A DNA stretch of 36,101 nt from Alistipes sp. ZOR0009 (GCF_000798815.1 NZ_JTLD01000032.1:1-36101); one strand, 5' to 3'; positions 1-9,048 are shown, counted from the first letter of the stretch. A program made the numbers and translations. Notes: generated by a model not told the origin, from the sequence alone.

Positions 1-203
1 AAAAAAAAAGCAATTAAGAAAAAGATGGTTAAGTGTATTAGTTAAAAAGAATATGCCAGTTGACGTCCTCTTTTTATCTGATTTTACCCCTATTTTTTAG
101 GCATAATTTTCCCAATTTATTTGATCTTTGCATGAGAAAGGGCTATATCCTCTTTCGTGTGCTTCGTAGGCTTGTGATGCTTCTCTAAAATCCTTCAAAA
201 GGA

Positions 204-1325
204 ATGAAAATAGTTGTTGACGATAAAATACCATATCTAGAAGGCGTTTTGGAACGCTATTTTTCTGAGGTAGTGTATTATTCTGGTAGAGATATTTCTT
301 CTAATATAGTAGCCGATGCAGATGCGCTTCTTATTCGCACTAGAACCAAGTGTAATGAAAAACTTCTTGCTGGTAGCAACGTAAAAATGATTGCAACTGC
401 AACCATTGGTCACGATCATATTGATAAGGAGTATTGCAAAGAGCATGGAATTTTGTGGACCAACGCTCCTGGCTGTAATGCTTTTGGTGTGGTGCAGTAT
501 GTCCTCTGTTTTTTATCTTTGATTTCGCTGAAAGGTTACGGAAGCTTGCAGGGGAAAACGCTGGGTATTGTCGGAGTTGGAGAGGTTGGCAAGAGGTTGG
601 CTGCAGTTGCTCCATATTTGGGACTAAATGTGCTTAAAAACGATCCGCCTCGAGCTCGCAAGGAGGGAGAGGATGGATTTGTTTCGTTGGATGAGCTGGT
701 TGTAAAATCAGATATCATATCCGTTCATGTGCCGCTAAATAGAGATGGCGAGGATAGAACTTTCGGCTTGTTTAATGAGGGCTTATTTGGCCTATTTCAG
801 CAGCCAAAGGTTTTTATTAATGCATCTCGAGGAGAGGTGGTACACGAACCGTCCTTAAAAGAGGCCATCAAGGCTGGGAAAATGCGTCATGTTGCTCTAG
901 ATGTATGGTGCAACGAACCAGAAATCGATAAGGAGCTAATGGAGCTGGTCGATATTGCAACACCCCATATTGCAGGATACTCTTTGGAGGGAAAAGCAAA
1001 CGGAACGGCTGCTTCTGTGAATAGTATTCTTCATTTTTTTGGACTAGGTGGTGGCGATAAATGGTATCCTTCCTCTCTTCCTTCGTTGGAGAATAAGATT
1101 ACTTTTGGTAGCTCTAAGAATGTGGAGGATGAGGTTCTCTCCTGCATTCTTAAAACATATAATATTGAATCAGATAACGATAATTTGAGACGAAACCCGG
1201 ACGATTTTGAATCTTTGAGAGGAAATTATGGGGTGCGTCGAGAGTTTTCATATTATAAAGTAGTAAATGTTAAGGATGAGCGGGCTGCTGCCTGCCTAAA
1301 TGGCTTAACCTTCAAGGTTGAATAA
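204..1325 (+). CDS. pdxB: Erythronate-4-phosphate dehydrogenase (PdxB)
   Basis: This cytoplasmic D-2-hydroxyacid dehydrogenase oxidises 4-phosphoerythronate in the DXP-dependent pyridoxal phosphate pathway. The 373-residue length fits PdxB. The N-terminal part carries the substrate-binding LIRTRTKCN segment (about residues 43-51). The Rossmann nucleotide-binding motif GIVGVGEVG lies near residues 121-129. INASRGE and the late HIAGYS segment supply the catalytic Arg/Glu/His set of the family. The C-terminal ~90 residues match the PdxB dimerisation region in position. The ATG at 204 follows an AAAAGGA ribosome-binding sequence. The stop overlaps the region just before the next gene (ATG at 1327), which suggests translational coupling. 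Family assignment is from recognised motifs. Confidence 0.93.
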   Translation: MKIVVDDKIPYLEGVLERYFSEVVYYSGRDISSNIVADADALLIRTRTKCNEKLLAGSNVKMIATATIGHDHIDKEYCKEHGILWTNAPGCNAFGVVQYVLCFLSLISLKGYGSLQGKTLGIVGVGEVGKRLAAVAPYLGLNVLKNDPPRARKEGEDGFVSLDELVVKSDIISVHVPLNRDGEDRTFGLFNEGLFGLFQQPKVFINASRGEVVHEPSLKEAIKAGKMRHVALDVWCNEPEIDKELMELVDIATPHIAGYSLEGKANGTAASVNSILHFFGLGGGDKWYPSSLPSLENKITFGSSKNVEDEVLSCILKTYNIESDNDNLRRNPDDFESLRGNYGVRREFSYYKVVNVKDERAAACLNGLTFKVE

Positions 1326-1326
1326 G

Positions 1327-2733
1327 ATGAAAAACCTACTGAATTTTGCAGAACAGTTTTTGGGACAAAAGGCGGAGATAAAGCCGTTGGCTGGAGCGGG
1401 TTCCAATAGAAAATATTTCAGAGTATTTTGCGGAGAAAGCACCTATGTTGGTGTAATTGGTGAGAATGTCGATGAAAATGAGGCTTTCATCTACCTCGCA
1501 GAGCACTTAGGTCGTATCGGAAAGCGGGTGCCTAAGGTGCTTGCGGTCTCAGACGATCGTCTAATGTACCTTCAAACCGATCTTGGCGACATATCCCTCT
1601 TCGATTTGCTTGTAAAAAACGATCCAACAACCGAAAAGGTAATCCTTCAGGTGGTAGAGGATTTGGCAAAGATAGAGGTAGAGGGGGTAAAGGATGTAGA
1701 CCCTTGCCGTTTCTTTGGAATTCAGCGCATGGATAAGCGTTCGGTGCTTTGGGATTTGAACTACTTCAAGTATAGCTTCCTTAAATGCGCCGATATTAGC
1801 GTTGATGAATCGCTATTGGAGGATGCTTTCGACAATATGGCCGACTACCTTTGCTCGTTGGATGGAAGCTACCTTTTATATCGCGATTTTCAGTCGCGAA
1901 ATATGATGATCAACAACGATTACCCGTATTACATCGATTTTCAGGGCGCACGCCTTGGCCCGTTGGGGTACGACATTGTTTCTTTCCTTTATCAGGCAAA
2001 GGCAAACTTTAGTCCCGAGCTAAAGCAGCGCTATCTTGCCTTGTACTACGAAGCATTAAAGAAGTACGGGGTAAATACCGACAAGGTTGCCGAAAGTATC
2101 AACACGTTTATTCTCTTTAGAACGCTTCAGGTGCTCGGAGCTTACGGGTTTAGGGGCTTTTTCGAAAAGAAAGCGCACTTTCTTCAGAGCATAGCGCCAG
2201 CGCTAAAGAATTTAGGTGAGATTGTTGAGCACGATTTCCCCTTCGAGTGCGAGTATCTGAAACGGGTGTGCCGCGAGTTGGCCTCGCGCATTACAAAATA
2301 CGAGTGCGACCTAAAGGAAAGCAAGCTAACCGTTACTGTAAGCAGCTTTTCCTTCCTAAAAGGTGGCGTGCCTACCGATTTTTCGGGCAATGGTGGCGGT
2401 TTTGCCTTCGATTGCCGGGCTATTTACAACCCAGGTCGCGAGGAGGCGTTAAAGACTTTAACAGGAATGGACAGAGAGGTCTCCGAGCTTCTCGATGCGA
2501 ACGCGGATATGCAGGATTACCTGGTTCATGCCTTTGCGTTGGTCGATAAATCGGTGAAGAAATTCCTCGAACGCGACTTCTCCCACCTTATGGTAGGCTT
2601 CGGTTGCTCTGGAGGGCAGCATCGCTCGGTTTATTCGGCCGAAAGATGCGCTAAGCACCTTAAAGCAAAGTTCCCTCAGGTGCGTGTGGTGATTAATCAC
2701 CGCGAGCAAAACGTAAAAAAGATTTTTGAGTAG
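1327..2733 (+). CDS. APH-family (AmgK-like) sugar kinase fused to RapZ C-terminal domain
   Basis: This two-domain cytoplasmic protein has 468 residues from the ATG at 1327. An upstream in-frame TTG at 1318 would add three residues, but AAGG at 1314-1317 is correctly spaced for the ATG. Residues ~20-290 form an aminoglycoside-phosphotransferase-type kinase fold. It has a Brenner-type loop YRDFQSRN (the usual HxD histidine is Arg, as in many AmgK-like kinases) and a metal-binding YIDFQGARLGP. Residues ~335-468 match the C-terminal domain of RapZ, including the GCSGGQHRSV signature (E. coli has GCTGGKHRSV), which in RapZ binds glucosamine-6-phosphate and RNA partners. The RapZ N-terminal P-loop domain is absent. 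The following gene is a MurU-like nucleotidyltransferase, so an amino-sugar anomeric kinase (MurNAc/GlcNAc) for wall recycling is the best guess. Substrate and any RNA-binding role are inferred. Confidence 0.85.
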   Translation: MKNLLNFAEQFLGQKAEIKPLAGAGSNRKYFRVFCGESTYVGVIGENVDENEAFIYLAEHLGRIGKRVPKVLAVSDDRLMYLQTDLGDISLFDLLVKNDPTTEKVILQVVEDLAKIEVEGVKDVDPCRFFGIQRMDKRSVLWDLNYFKYSFLKCADISVDESLLEDAFDNMADYLCSLDGSYLLYRDFQSRNMMINNDYPYYIDFQGARLGPLGYDIVSFLYQAKANFSPELKQRYLALYYEALKKYGVNTDKVAESINTFILFRTLQVLGAYGFRGFFEKKAHFLQSIAPALKNLGEIVEHDFPFECEYLKRVCRELASRITKYECDLKESKLTVTVSSFSFLKGGVPTDFSGNGGGFAFDCRAIYNPGREEALKTLTGMDREVSELLDANADMQDYLVHAFALVDKSVKKFLERDFSHLMVGFGCSGGQHRSVYSAERCAKHLKAKFPQVRVVINHREQNVKKIFE

Positions 2734-2752
2734 CATATTAATATAGGTATAC

Positions 2753-3472
2753 ATGAAGGCAATGATTTTTTGTGCGGGATTAGGTACTCGGCTTAAGCCG
2801 TATACCGATAGCGTTCCAAAGGCTCTTGTTCAGCTGGCCGGAAAACCTCTTCTGACGCATGTGATAGAGCGTCTGAAAACCTTTGGGGTCGACGAGGTGG
2901 TGGTAAATGTGCACCACTTTGCCAATAAGGTCGAGGCGTTTATTGCCGATCGCGATAGCTACGGCATAAAGGTATCGATCTCCGACGAGCGGGATATGCT
3001 GCTCGATACGGGAGGTGGACTAAAGAAGGCTGCCGATTTGCTGAACGATGGAAAGCCCTTTATCATCCACAATGTGGATATCATGAGCGACATAAACATT
3101 GCCGAGCTGTACAAAAAACATCAGGAGGGTGGGGCGTTAGCGACTTTAGCCGTTAGCAACCGCATGTCTTCGCGTTACTTCCTGTTCGATGAGGCTATGC
3201 AGCTGGTGGGATGGAAGAATATAAAGAGCAATGAGCAGAAGATTTCGAGGGTAGGAGATACCTACATTCCTTTTGCTTTCAACGGAATTCATGTTGTAAG
3301 CCCTCAGATCTTCGAGCTTATGGATGGATTTGACGGAAAGTTCTCCATTGTAGATCTATACCTGCATTTGGCCAAGACAGAATCCATTAAAGGCTACGAT
3401 GTTTCAAAAAATAGGATCATCGACGTGGGGAAACCGGCGTCTTTAATCGATGCGGAAAAGCTGCTCTTTTAG
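2753..3472 (+). CDS. MurU-like sugar-1-phosphate nucleotidyltransferase
   Basis: This 239-residue cytoplasmic nucleotidyltransferase has a Rossmann-type NTP_transferase fold. The N-terminal signature AGLGTRLKPYTDSVPKAL (about residues 8-25) binds the NTP, and the Lys is the usual catalytic one. PFIIHNVDIMSD (about 102-113) carries the metal-binding Asp. The length is close to MurU (~225 residues) and much shorter than GlmU or RmlA. It lies 19 nt downstream of the AmgK-RapZ-like kinase in the same orientation. Kinase plus uridylyltransferase is the order of the AmgK/MurU cell-wall sugar salvage route, which makes UDP-MurNAc without de novo GlcN-6-P synthesis. Another nucleoside diphosphate-sugar pyrophosphorylase is possible, since specificity cannot be read from sequence alone. 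Confidence 0.82.
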   Translation: MKAMIFCAGLGTRLKPYTDSVPKALVQLAGKPLLTHVIERLKTFGVDEVVVNVHHFANKVEAFIADRDSYGIKVSISDERDMLLDTGGGLKKAADLLNDGKPFIIHNVDIMSDINIAELYKKHQEGGALATLAVSNRMSSRYFLFDEAMQLVGWKNIKSNEQKISRVGDTYIPFAFNGIHVVSPQIFELMDGFDGKFSIVDLYLHLAKTESIKGYDVSKNRIIDVGKPASLIDAEKLLF

Positions 3473-3483
3473 GGCAGCTTTTT
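3456..3483. terminator. Bidirectional intrinsic terminator between convergent genes
   Basis: A perfect 9-bp inverted repeat (AAAAGCTGC / GCAGCTTTT) with a 9-nt loop is flanked by A-rich and T-rich runs. It overlaps the stop codon of the nucleotidyltransferase gene and abuts the stop of the LytTR gene on the opposite strand. It can therefore end both transcripts. Confidence 0.8.
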
Positions 3484-4246
3484 ACCGATCTATCCACTCC
3501 TTGAACTTCGAGCATTTTTCGCGGCTAACAATTACCTCGTCATCCTTGACGTTGGCTATTCGCAGCTTGAGGCGCGAGCTCGAGAACATGAGTACGTCAG
3601 CAATGCTGTCGATGTTTACAATATGCTTCCGCGATATTCTGAAAAACTTTCTGGGATCAACCAGCTCCTCTATCTGATCGAGCGTATGGTCGATGCCCAC
3701 CATTTTCCCCTCGTTGGTGTAGGCAAACGACGACTTTTCCATGCTTACAAATGCTGCAATGTTGCCAACCGGGAGCATGTGCAGCTTTTCGCCAACCTTA
3801 GTAATAAACCGTTCCTTGTATCCTCCCGTTAGCATGCGCATAGCCTGCGCAATAAGCTCCGGAGAAATGCCCAAATTGGATTGAGATGCCTCTAAATGGG
3901 CTCTCATCTTTCTTATGGCCATCGCAAGCTCATCTATATCTATCGGTTTCAGCAGGTAGTCGATGCTATTCACCTTAAATGCTTTAACAGCGTACTCGTT
4001 AAAGGCGGTGGTAAATATAATGGGGCACTTAACCTGCGCCAGTTCCAGTATTTCGAAGCTTATTCCGTCGCCTAGCTGTATGTCCATCAGCATAAAATCG
4101 GGCGTAGGGTTGGCATGCAGGTATTCAACCGTCGATTTTATCGAGTCGGTAATCGCAACCACCCGTATATCGTCCGATAGGCTCTCTACCAGCTTCTTTA
4201 ACCGCTCCGATGCGGGCTGCTCATCTTCTACAATCAGGCATCTCAT
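3482..4246 (-). CDS. LytTR-family response regulator
   Basis: This 254-residue DNA-binding response regulator has a receiver domain at residues ~1-118. It shows the acidic pocket VEDE (E7, D8), phospho-acceptor D55 in MLMDIQLGD, T80 and K100 (LLKP). A LytTR DNA-binding domain follows at ~150-254, with the conserved FFRISRKHIVNI segment. Length and domain order are typical of the LytR/BtsR class. It lies 29 nt downstream of the LytS-type kinase gene, so the two form a two-component system and probably one operon. Target genes are unknown. Confidence 0.93.
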   Translation of the reverse strand: MRCLIVEDEQPASERLKKLVESLSDDIRVVAITDSIKSTVEYLHANPTPDFMLMDIQLGDGISFEILELAQVKCPIIFTTAFNEYAVKAFKVNSIDYLLKPIDIDELAMAIRKMRAHLEASQSNLGISPELIAQAMRMLTGGYKERFITKVGEKLHMLPVGNIAAFVSMEKSSFAYTNEGKMVGIDHTLDQIEELVDPRKFFRISRKHIVNIDSIADVLMFSSSRLKLRIANVKDDEVIVSREKCSKFKEWIDR

Positions 4247-4275
4247 CTTGTTGATGTTTGGTGTTTACTCTAAAG

Positions 4276-5313
4276 TTAGATCAGCGGTAGCATAACCATA
4301 AACTTACCGCCTGTTTCGGTGTACATCATTGGCTTTTCCGACAGAAACGCGTACCGTTCCTTAATATTCTTTAGCCCAATGGTGTTCGAATCGGCCAGCA
4401 CAGGCTTCTTTTGCAGGTTATTCTCGCACACCAGGCATCCTTCCTTCTCGTAAATCGAGATGGTAAGCGGCGCTTCGCTGGTTATTACGTTGTGCTTTAT
4501 TGCGTTTTCCACCAGCATTTGTAGCGATAGCGGCACAATATGCTTTTGTAGTGGCAGGTTTTCAATATTTACAATCAGGTTGCTTCCAAACCGATGCTGC
4601 TGCATAAAGATGTACGATTCCGTTAGCCGAATCTCCTCCGATAGGGGCACCGTTTCCTTGTCCTTTGCGTCTAAAACGTAGCGGTACACGTCGGCCAGCT
4701 TTCGGGTAAACTTAACGGCTGCATCGGAGTCGGTTTCAATCAGCGAGGTTAGCACATTAAGGCTGTTGAAAAGGAAATGAGGGTTTACCTGGTTCTTGAG
4801 CATCTCGTACTGGTACACGGCAATGTCTCTCTTATGCTGCTCCTCCCTTTTGATGTTCTCCTTATACCCTTTGAAGAACTTAACAAGGAACATAATCATC
4901 CAAACAAAGAAGCTCAGCAGCGAAATAATGGTGGAGTTGATAACAATTCTCTCTAGCTGCTTCGAAAAATCGAAGTGCCCTCCACTAAAATAGTAGGCCA
5001 GCAGGCTGTATATGATGAAGACGGCAATGGTATTGTAGATGCTCGATACCAGAATATTCCACCTAAACGCTTTTACAGGATTAACATCCCACGGATACTT
5101 CCTGCGAAGGTATATTTGGATGTACTTATTGCCCTGCCACATCAGCAGCCCAATAATGGACGATACGATGATCGTTATCTTCACATCGCGCCAGCTGAAG
5201 CTGAATATGTTGAAGCCATCGAGGATAAACGTTATAAAAAATCCAATGGCGATTCCTAACGCAAGCTTCCCTGCTAGGCGAATCGAGAACTGGAGTGCTT
5301 TACTATTGTACAT
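4276..5313 (-). CDS. LytS-type sensor histidine kinase
   Basis: This 345-residue inner-membrane kinase has an N-terminal sensor with four predicted membrane segments (about residues 15-33, 46-62, 88-107 and 126-147) and no recognisable extracellular domain. A short linker leads to a HisKA_5-type domain whose phospho-acceptor is H179 in QVNPHFLFNSL. An HATPase domain follows, with the N box LVENAIKHN (about 267-275). The length is ordinary for Bacteroidota LytS-like kinases. The response regulator gene follows after 29 nt, so that regulator is the likely partner. The sensed signal cannot be read from sequence. I saw no convincing promoter upstream. Confidence 0.92.
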   Translation of the reverse strand: MYNSKALQFSIRLAGKLALGIAIGFFITFILDGFNIFSFSWRDVKITIIVSSIIGLLMWQGNKYIQIYLRRKYPWDVNPVKAFRWNILVSSIYNTIAVFIIYSLLAYYFSGGHFDFSKQLERIVINSTIISLLSFFVWMIMFLVKFFKGYKENIKREEQHKRDIAVYQYEMLKNQVNPHFLFNSLNVLTSLIETDSDAAVKFTRKLADVYRYVLDAKDKETVPLSEEIRLTESYIFMQQHRFGSNLIVNIENLPLQKHIVPLSLQMLVENAIKHNVITSEAPLTISIYEKEGCLVCENNLQKKPVLADSNTIGLKNIKERYAFLSEKPMMYTETGGKFMVMLPLI

Positions 5314-5376
5314 AGCCGGTTGTTTGGTAGAGGTGAATGTAGTAAAAAGGGTTGATTTTACCTATTGGGTGCTAAG

Positions 5377-5414
5377 GATACCCCAGAAGCTAGCAAGCCG
5401 ACTTCCGGGGTATC
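5377..5414 (-). terminator. Stem-loop downstream of the 5422-6054 gene
   Basis: Two arms at 5377-5389 and 5402-5414 pair over 13 positions with one mismatch, around a 12-nt loop. The hairpin begins 8 nt after the stop of the minus-strand gene. No T run follows on the minus strand, so it may be a processing or stabilising hairpin rather than a strong intrinsic terminator. Confidence 0.45.
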
Positions 5415-5421
5415 GCTGCTT

Positions 5422-6054
5422 TTACTTTTCGCAGGCCGCAACCATCTTCAGGTTCCAGTACTTTCCCCACGATGGGTACAGCGCTGTTGGTATGCTGGCC
5501 TTCTCAAATTTTTCCTTTGCCGAAACGAACAGCGGTTTAGCCTTATCCTTGCCTCCACCAAACATGGCGGGCATGTTTAGCACTCCCATCCCTTTAATTA
5601 GTAGCGCGCGTGGATTTTCTGGATTCAGCGCAAGCGCTTTTTCCAGCAGCTCGTTGTATTTTTGCGAGTACTTCATGCCGCGGGTCATCGGCGATACGGC
5701 AATACGCGCCATATTTACCATGGCCTCTAGCACGTAGAATTCTGATTCTGTTGCATTCTTCTTTTCAAGGGTTAGGATTACGGGTTCTGCCGTATCCAGC
5801 AGCTGATCTATTTTCTCACCCTTCTCGCCAAAAGCCTGCATGGTGGTGCAGTACACAAAGTAGTACGAAGCCTCCCAGGTGTCTGGGTTGGCCTGTGCCA
5901 TATTCTGAAATTGTGTTGCCAAAAGCGCGTAGTTAGGCGCTGGGCTATTAATTTGCTTTACCAGCGTGTCCATATCCGACTGGTAATCCTGTCCTTTTGC
6001 TGTAAAGCCGGCTAAAAGAATAGCCATTGCTACTAAAATTTTCATCGTTTTCAT
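5422..6054 (-). CDS. Secreted helical-repeat (TPR-like) protein, function unknown
   Basis: From the ATG at 6054 (MKTMKILVAM) the protein has 210 residues. It starts with a clear signal peptide that ends near AKGQ, so it is periplasmic or outer-membrane-facing. A longer frame starts at 6102 but would place the hydrophobic leader internally. The mature part is predicted all-helical, and segments such as ALALNPENPRALLIKGMG resemble tetratricopeptide repeats. I recognise no catalytic motif. It is on the same strand as the histidine kinase downstream of it, separated by a stem-loop, so co-regulation is possible but not shown. A scaffolding role is only a guess from the fold type. Confidence 0.8.
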   Translation of the reverse strand: MKTMKILVAMAILLAGFTAKGQDYQSDMDTLVKQINSPAPNYALLATQFQNMAQANPDTWEASYYFVYCTTMQAFGEKGEKIDQLLDTAEPVILTLEKKNATESEFYVLEAMVNMARIAVSPMTRGMKYSQKYNELLEKALALNPENPRALLIKGMGVLNMPAMFGGGKDKAKPLFVSAKEKFEKASIPTALYPSWGKYWNLKMVAACEK

Positions 6055-6425
6055 TCTTGTTGTTTGTTTGCGGTTAATATTATTTGGCTGCTGCTTTTGC
6101 ATCAGCCCTACACATTTTTATGCTGTCGGAAAAATGCCTCGTTCTGCTCAATCGCTTTACCAATCCTTCTGCCGATAGCCTTGTTTGCACATCAGCATTT
6201 TTACTGGATGGGACGACCGTTTTTGCAGACTTCTCATTTTTCCTTGTATCTTAATCTACCATTCATTTTACGTTATCTGGCATCTTCAAAATTTAGGATG
6301 CCTTCTATGTTTTGGTGGGAGCTATTTGCGCTATGCAGTTAGGTTCCCATGTTATGTTATAAGTCTTTCATATTTTGCAATATGATTGTCATATTTTGCA
6401 ATGAAAGACCCTTGCAATGCAATAT

Positions 6426-6660
6426 GAATTCCATGTTTTGTAATGAGAGACCCTTGCAAAGCAATGAGAACTCCATGTTTTGATGCATGATTCTGTAAAT
6501 GTGTTAACGTATTGCCGTGTTTCCTTCGAAGAATTCCATGTTTTGTAATGAAAAATCCTTGCGAAGCAATGAGAACTTCATGTTTTGTTGCGTGATTCTG
6601 TAAATGTGTTAACTCGACGCCCTGTTTTTTTTGAAAAATTCCATCTTTTGTAATGAAAAT
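6426..6660. repeat. 105-bp direct repeat array, two near-full copies and a partial third
   Basis: An 83-bp core at 6426-6508 recurs at 6531-6613 with about seven mismatches. The start of a third copy appears at 6636-6660, giving a constant offset of 105 bp. A shorter word of the form CATnTTTTGnAATG recurs several more times from about 6386 onward. A 157-codon open frame crosses the array on the minus strand. Of the seven nucleotide differences between the two copies, at least five change the amino acid, so protein-level constraint looks weak. The rest of the 6055-6847 interval (6055-6350 and 6661-6847) shows nothing I can name. Confidence 0.75.
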
Positions 6661-6847
6661 AGGCTTTATAAGTGTTGTAAGGCTATTTTCTAATTGTTGA
6701 TTCTCCTGAAAAATGGGAAAATGGCTTTTATTAACACTTGTTTGCATGCTGAGATTTTTGAAGGTTCTGCGACACCGTTTGTATCTTGCCATGTGTGTTT
6801 GCATTGCTCTATAGAATCGTATCACATCCTAAAAGTTAGGTGTTAGC

Positions 6848-8983
6848 CTACCAGTTTAGGAATACACCAAACAGAAATCCTCTTTTTTCCGACGAGGTAA
6901 CGGGCATCTGCTGGTAAGCTCCTGCGGCATCTTTATAAAAGTTGTAGCCGTACACGTTATTTCGTCCTAGCAGGTTGTTTGTTTGCAGGTATAGCACCGA
7001 TGTTTTACCGAAGAACTGAAAAATGTAGCTTACGTTGAGGCTAATATTAAAGTAGCTTTTGGTTATTCCATCCATAAAGGTGCTCGATGTTGGGTTGTTG
7101 TACGGGCGTCCGGAGGCAAGCATTGCCGTAGCTCCGAATTGCGTGCTAATGTCTGGCACAAACCATTTACCAACAACCGATACGTTGTGCTTTGGCGCGA
7201 AGGTTGGCGTTGCCTTAGCGGTAAAATCGCGGTAAAGCCTCTTGCTATCTATGTAGGAGTACGACACCCAGTAGTCTAGGTTTTTAACCGTTTTCTGATC
7301 GCGCCAAAACAGCTCAAAACCTTGTGCGTATCCGTTGCCATCGTTGTTGTAGAGCGTTGGATTGTAGAACTGCTCCTTGTTAAAGCGTACCAAGCTGCTG
7401 TAATCCTTTCGGTAGGCTTCCACCCTAAATATGCGGTCGTTCTTGGTTATCTGGTAGTTGATAATGTAGTGGTTAGCCTTCTCAAAATTCAGGTTGTGCG
7501 TAAATCGGAGCAGCTGATCTTCGGGTGTTTGGTAAAAGATACCGGTTGCTACCGACAGTTGGCTGTAATCTCCCACCAGCCATGCCAGCGATAGGCGAGG
7601 GGCTACCTTTTTTTCGTTTAGCAGGCTCGAGTATTCGCCTCTCAGGCCACCTCTCACAGCCAGCTTATTAAAAAGCATGGCCTCTACTTCAATAAATGGC
7701 GATAGGTTGTTGTCCGAAAAGCTGGTGCGGCTTTTTAGCGTCTCCTGCTCCCAGTATTTCTGCATAAAGCTATTGGGCGATACCTCAAAGCCTCCATTTA
7801 TATTAAACGTCGACGAAAATTCTTTCTTAACCACCACCTTCGATTGCAGGTAGGTATTAAATTCGTACACCTTATTGCCAAAGGGAGCCGTCCGGTTGTC
7901 GTCAACCGATAGCGCAGCACCCGCTTTTATGCTCCAACCTTTCCCCCACGAGTCCGTGTAGCTCATGTTTACCGCAAAATTTTTACTTTTTAGGTCGATA
8001 TCCTTCAGCTTTGCCTGGTCGTTAAAGTCGGGAAACTGCAGGTTGCTGTGGCTCATTTGCAGGGTCGACATAACCTTTAGCAGGCCGGTTCTGCCCACCT
8101 TCTGACGTCCTACAATCGTAGTCCCAAATGTTTCGGGGTATTTATTCCAGTGGTATTTCTGCTCCACAACGCTGTAGTATGGTTTCAGGTTGTAGTATTC
8201 TACCTGTGCCGATATCGAGGAGTTCTCGTTGGCTAGCGTTTCCGATCCGTTAACGCCAACCGAAAGCAGCCCAAATCCCCACTGATTCTTGCTGGCGATG
8301 CCCGTAGTTTGTAAGATTAGGGCAGAAGATAGTGCTTGTCCGTATTGGGCCGAGTAGCCGCCCGAGCTAAAGGTGGTGCCTGTGAAAAGTTGTGGTGCAT
8401 ACCTTCCGCGCGAAGGCAAGTCGGGCATCGAGGAGGAGTAGGGATTCTTAATACGTAGCCCATCAATAAAGGTAAGCGATTCGTAGGCGTCGCCACCGCG
8501 TACAAACAGGCGTCCATCATCGGGCATTGCGGCGGTTCCTGGCAGGGTGTTCAGCGCACCGTACATGTCGCCCGATGCGCTGGCGGTGGTGTAGATATCC
8601 AGCGGTTTAAGTGTTACCCCCTTCTTCTTGTCGCCCGCCTCAAAGCTCCCTGCGGTTATAACCACATCCTTAATGGCTGTTGGTGTCTCCTTTAAAATAA
8701 TATGTAGGTCGATGGTTTGGTTTCCAATGGCGATAGGCTTCGAAAAGCATTCGTAGCCAATGTAGGTTGCTACGACAGCTTGCGCGCCTTTCCTCTTAGT
8801 CTTAAAGTGGAATGCGCCTAGCGTGTCGGTTGAGGCGCCATCGATAGCCCCTTTTATGGTAACGCTCGCTCCAATCAGCGGATTCCCGGCCTTATCCGTC
8901 ACCTTTCCTTTTATGGTAACCTGTGCAAGCGCAGTTGCTGCTGCTGCTACAAAAATTAGAGTAAGTAACGCCTTAGTTTTCAT
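6848..8983 (-). CDS. TonB-dependent receptor with carboxypeptidase-regulatory-like N-terminal domain
   Basis: From the ATG at 8983 (MKTKALLTLIF) the protein has 711 residues. An AGGAG sequence directly precedes this ATG, and the longer frame from 9013 would bury the signal peptide. Order: signal peptide ending ALAQ (about residues 1-20), carboxypeptidase-regulatory-like beta-sandwich (about 21-105), TonB plug (about 115-220, with RLFVRGGDAYESLTFIDGLRI), and a 22-stranded-type outer-membrane barrel ending in the aromatic FGVFLNW. It is shorter than SusC proteins (~1000 residues), has no SusD partner and no STN domain, so it is an ordinary TonB importer. Substrate is unknown. Confidence 0.92.
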   Translation of the reverse strand: MKTKALLTLIFVAAAATALAQVTIKGKVTDKAGNPLIGASVTIKGAIDGASTDTLGAFHFKTKRKGAQAVVATYIGYECFSKPIAIGNQTIDLHIILKETPTAIKDVVITAGSFEAGDKKKGVTLKPLDIYTTASASGDMYGALNTLPGTAAMPDDGRLFVRGGDAYESLTFIDGLRIKNPYSSSMPDLPSRGRYAPQLFTGTTFSSGGYSAQYGQALSSALILQTTGIASKNQWGFGLLSVGVNGSETLANENSSISAQVEYYNLKPYYSVVEQKYHWNKYPETFGTTIVGRQKVGRTGLLKVMSTLQMSHSNLQFPDFNDQAKLKDIDLKSKNFAVNMSYTDSWGKGWSIKAGAALSVDDNRTAPFGNKVYEFNTYLQSKVVVKKEFSSTFNINGGFEVSPNSFMQKYWEQETLKSRTSFSDNNLSPFIEVEAMLFNKLAVRGGLRGEYSSLLNEKKVAPRLSLAWLVGDYSQLSVATGIFYQTPEDQLLRFTHNLNFEKANHYIINYQITKNDRIFRVEAYRKDYSSLVRFNKEQFYNPTLYNNDGNGYAQGFELFWRDQKTVKNLDYWVSYSYIDSKRLYRDFTAKATPTFAPKHNVSVVGKWFVPDISTQFGATAMLASGRPYNNPTSSTFMDGITKSYFNISLNVSYIFQFFGKTSVLYLQTNNLLGRNNVYGYNFYKDAAGAYQQMPVTSSEKRGFLFGVFLNW

Positions 8984-9010
8984 CTCTCCTGTTTCTTTAT
9001 GTTGATGAAG

Positions 9011-9041
9011 CAAATATCGGTGCTACTCAACCCCAAGGCAA
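9011..9041 (-). promoter_or_regulatory. Candidate housekeeping promoter of the TonB receptor gene
   Basis: On the minus strand TTG (9041-9039) is followed after 20 nt by GATATTTG (9018-9011), one mismatch from the Bacteroidetes -7 consensus TAnnTTTG. It would give a leader of roughly 20-25 nt before the ATG at 8983, and it excludes the longer 9013 start. Confidence 0.45.
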
Positions 9042-9048
9042 TTAATTC

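Noticed and set aside
123-130. GATCTTTG as a possible -7 box for pdxB
   Set aside because: One mismatch and no clear TTTG at the right distance. Too weak to list.
6108-6200. Minus-strand frame reading ANKAIGRRIGKAIEQNEAF with a stop on each side
   Set aside because: It looks protein-like but is only about 27 codons with no start. It could be a gene remnant, but there is no way to support it here.
6352-6825. 157-codon open frame on the minus strand
   Set aside because: It is mostly the translation of 105-bp repeats. Copy differences are largely amino-acid-changing and the composition is odd, so it is annotated as repeat rather than CDS.
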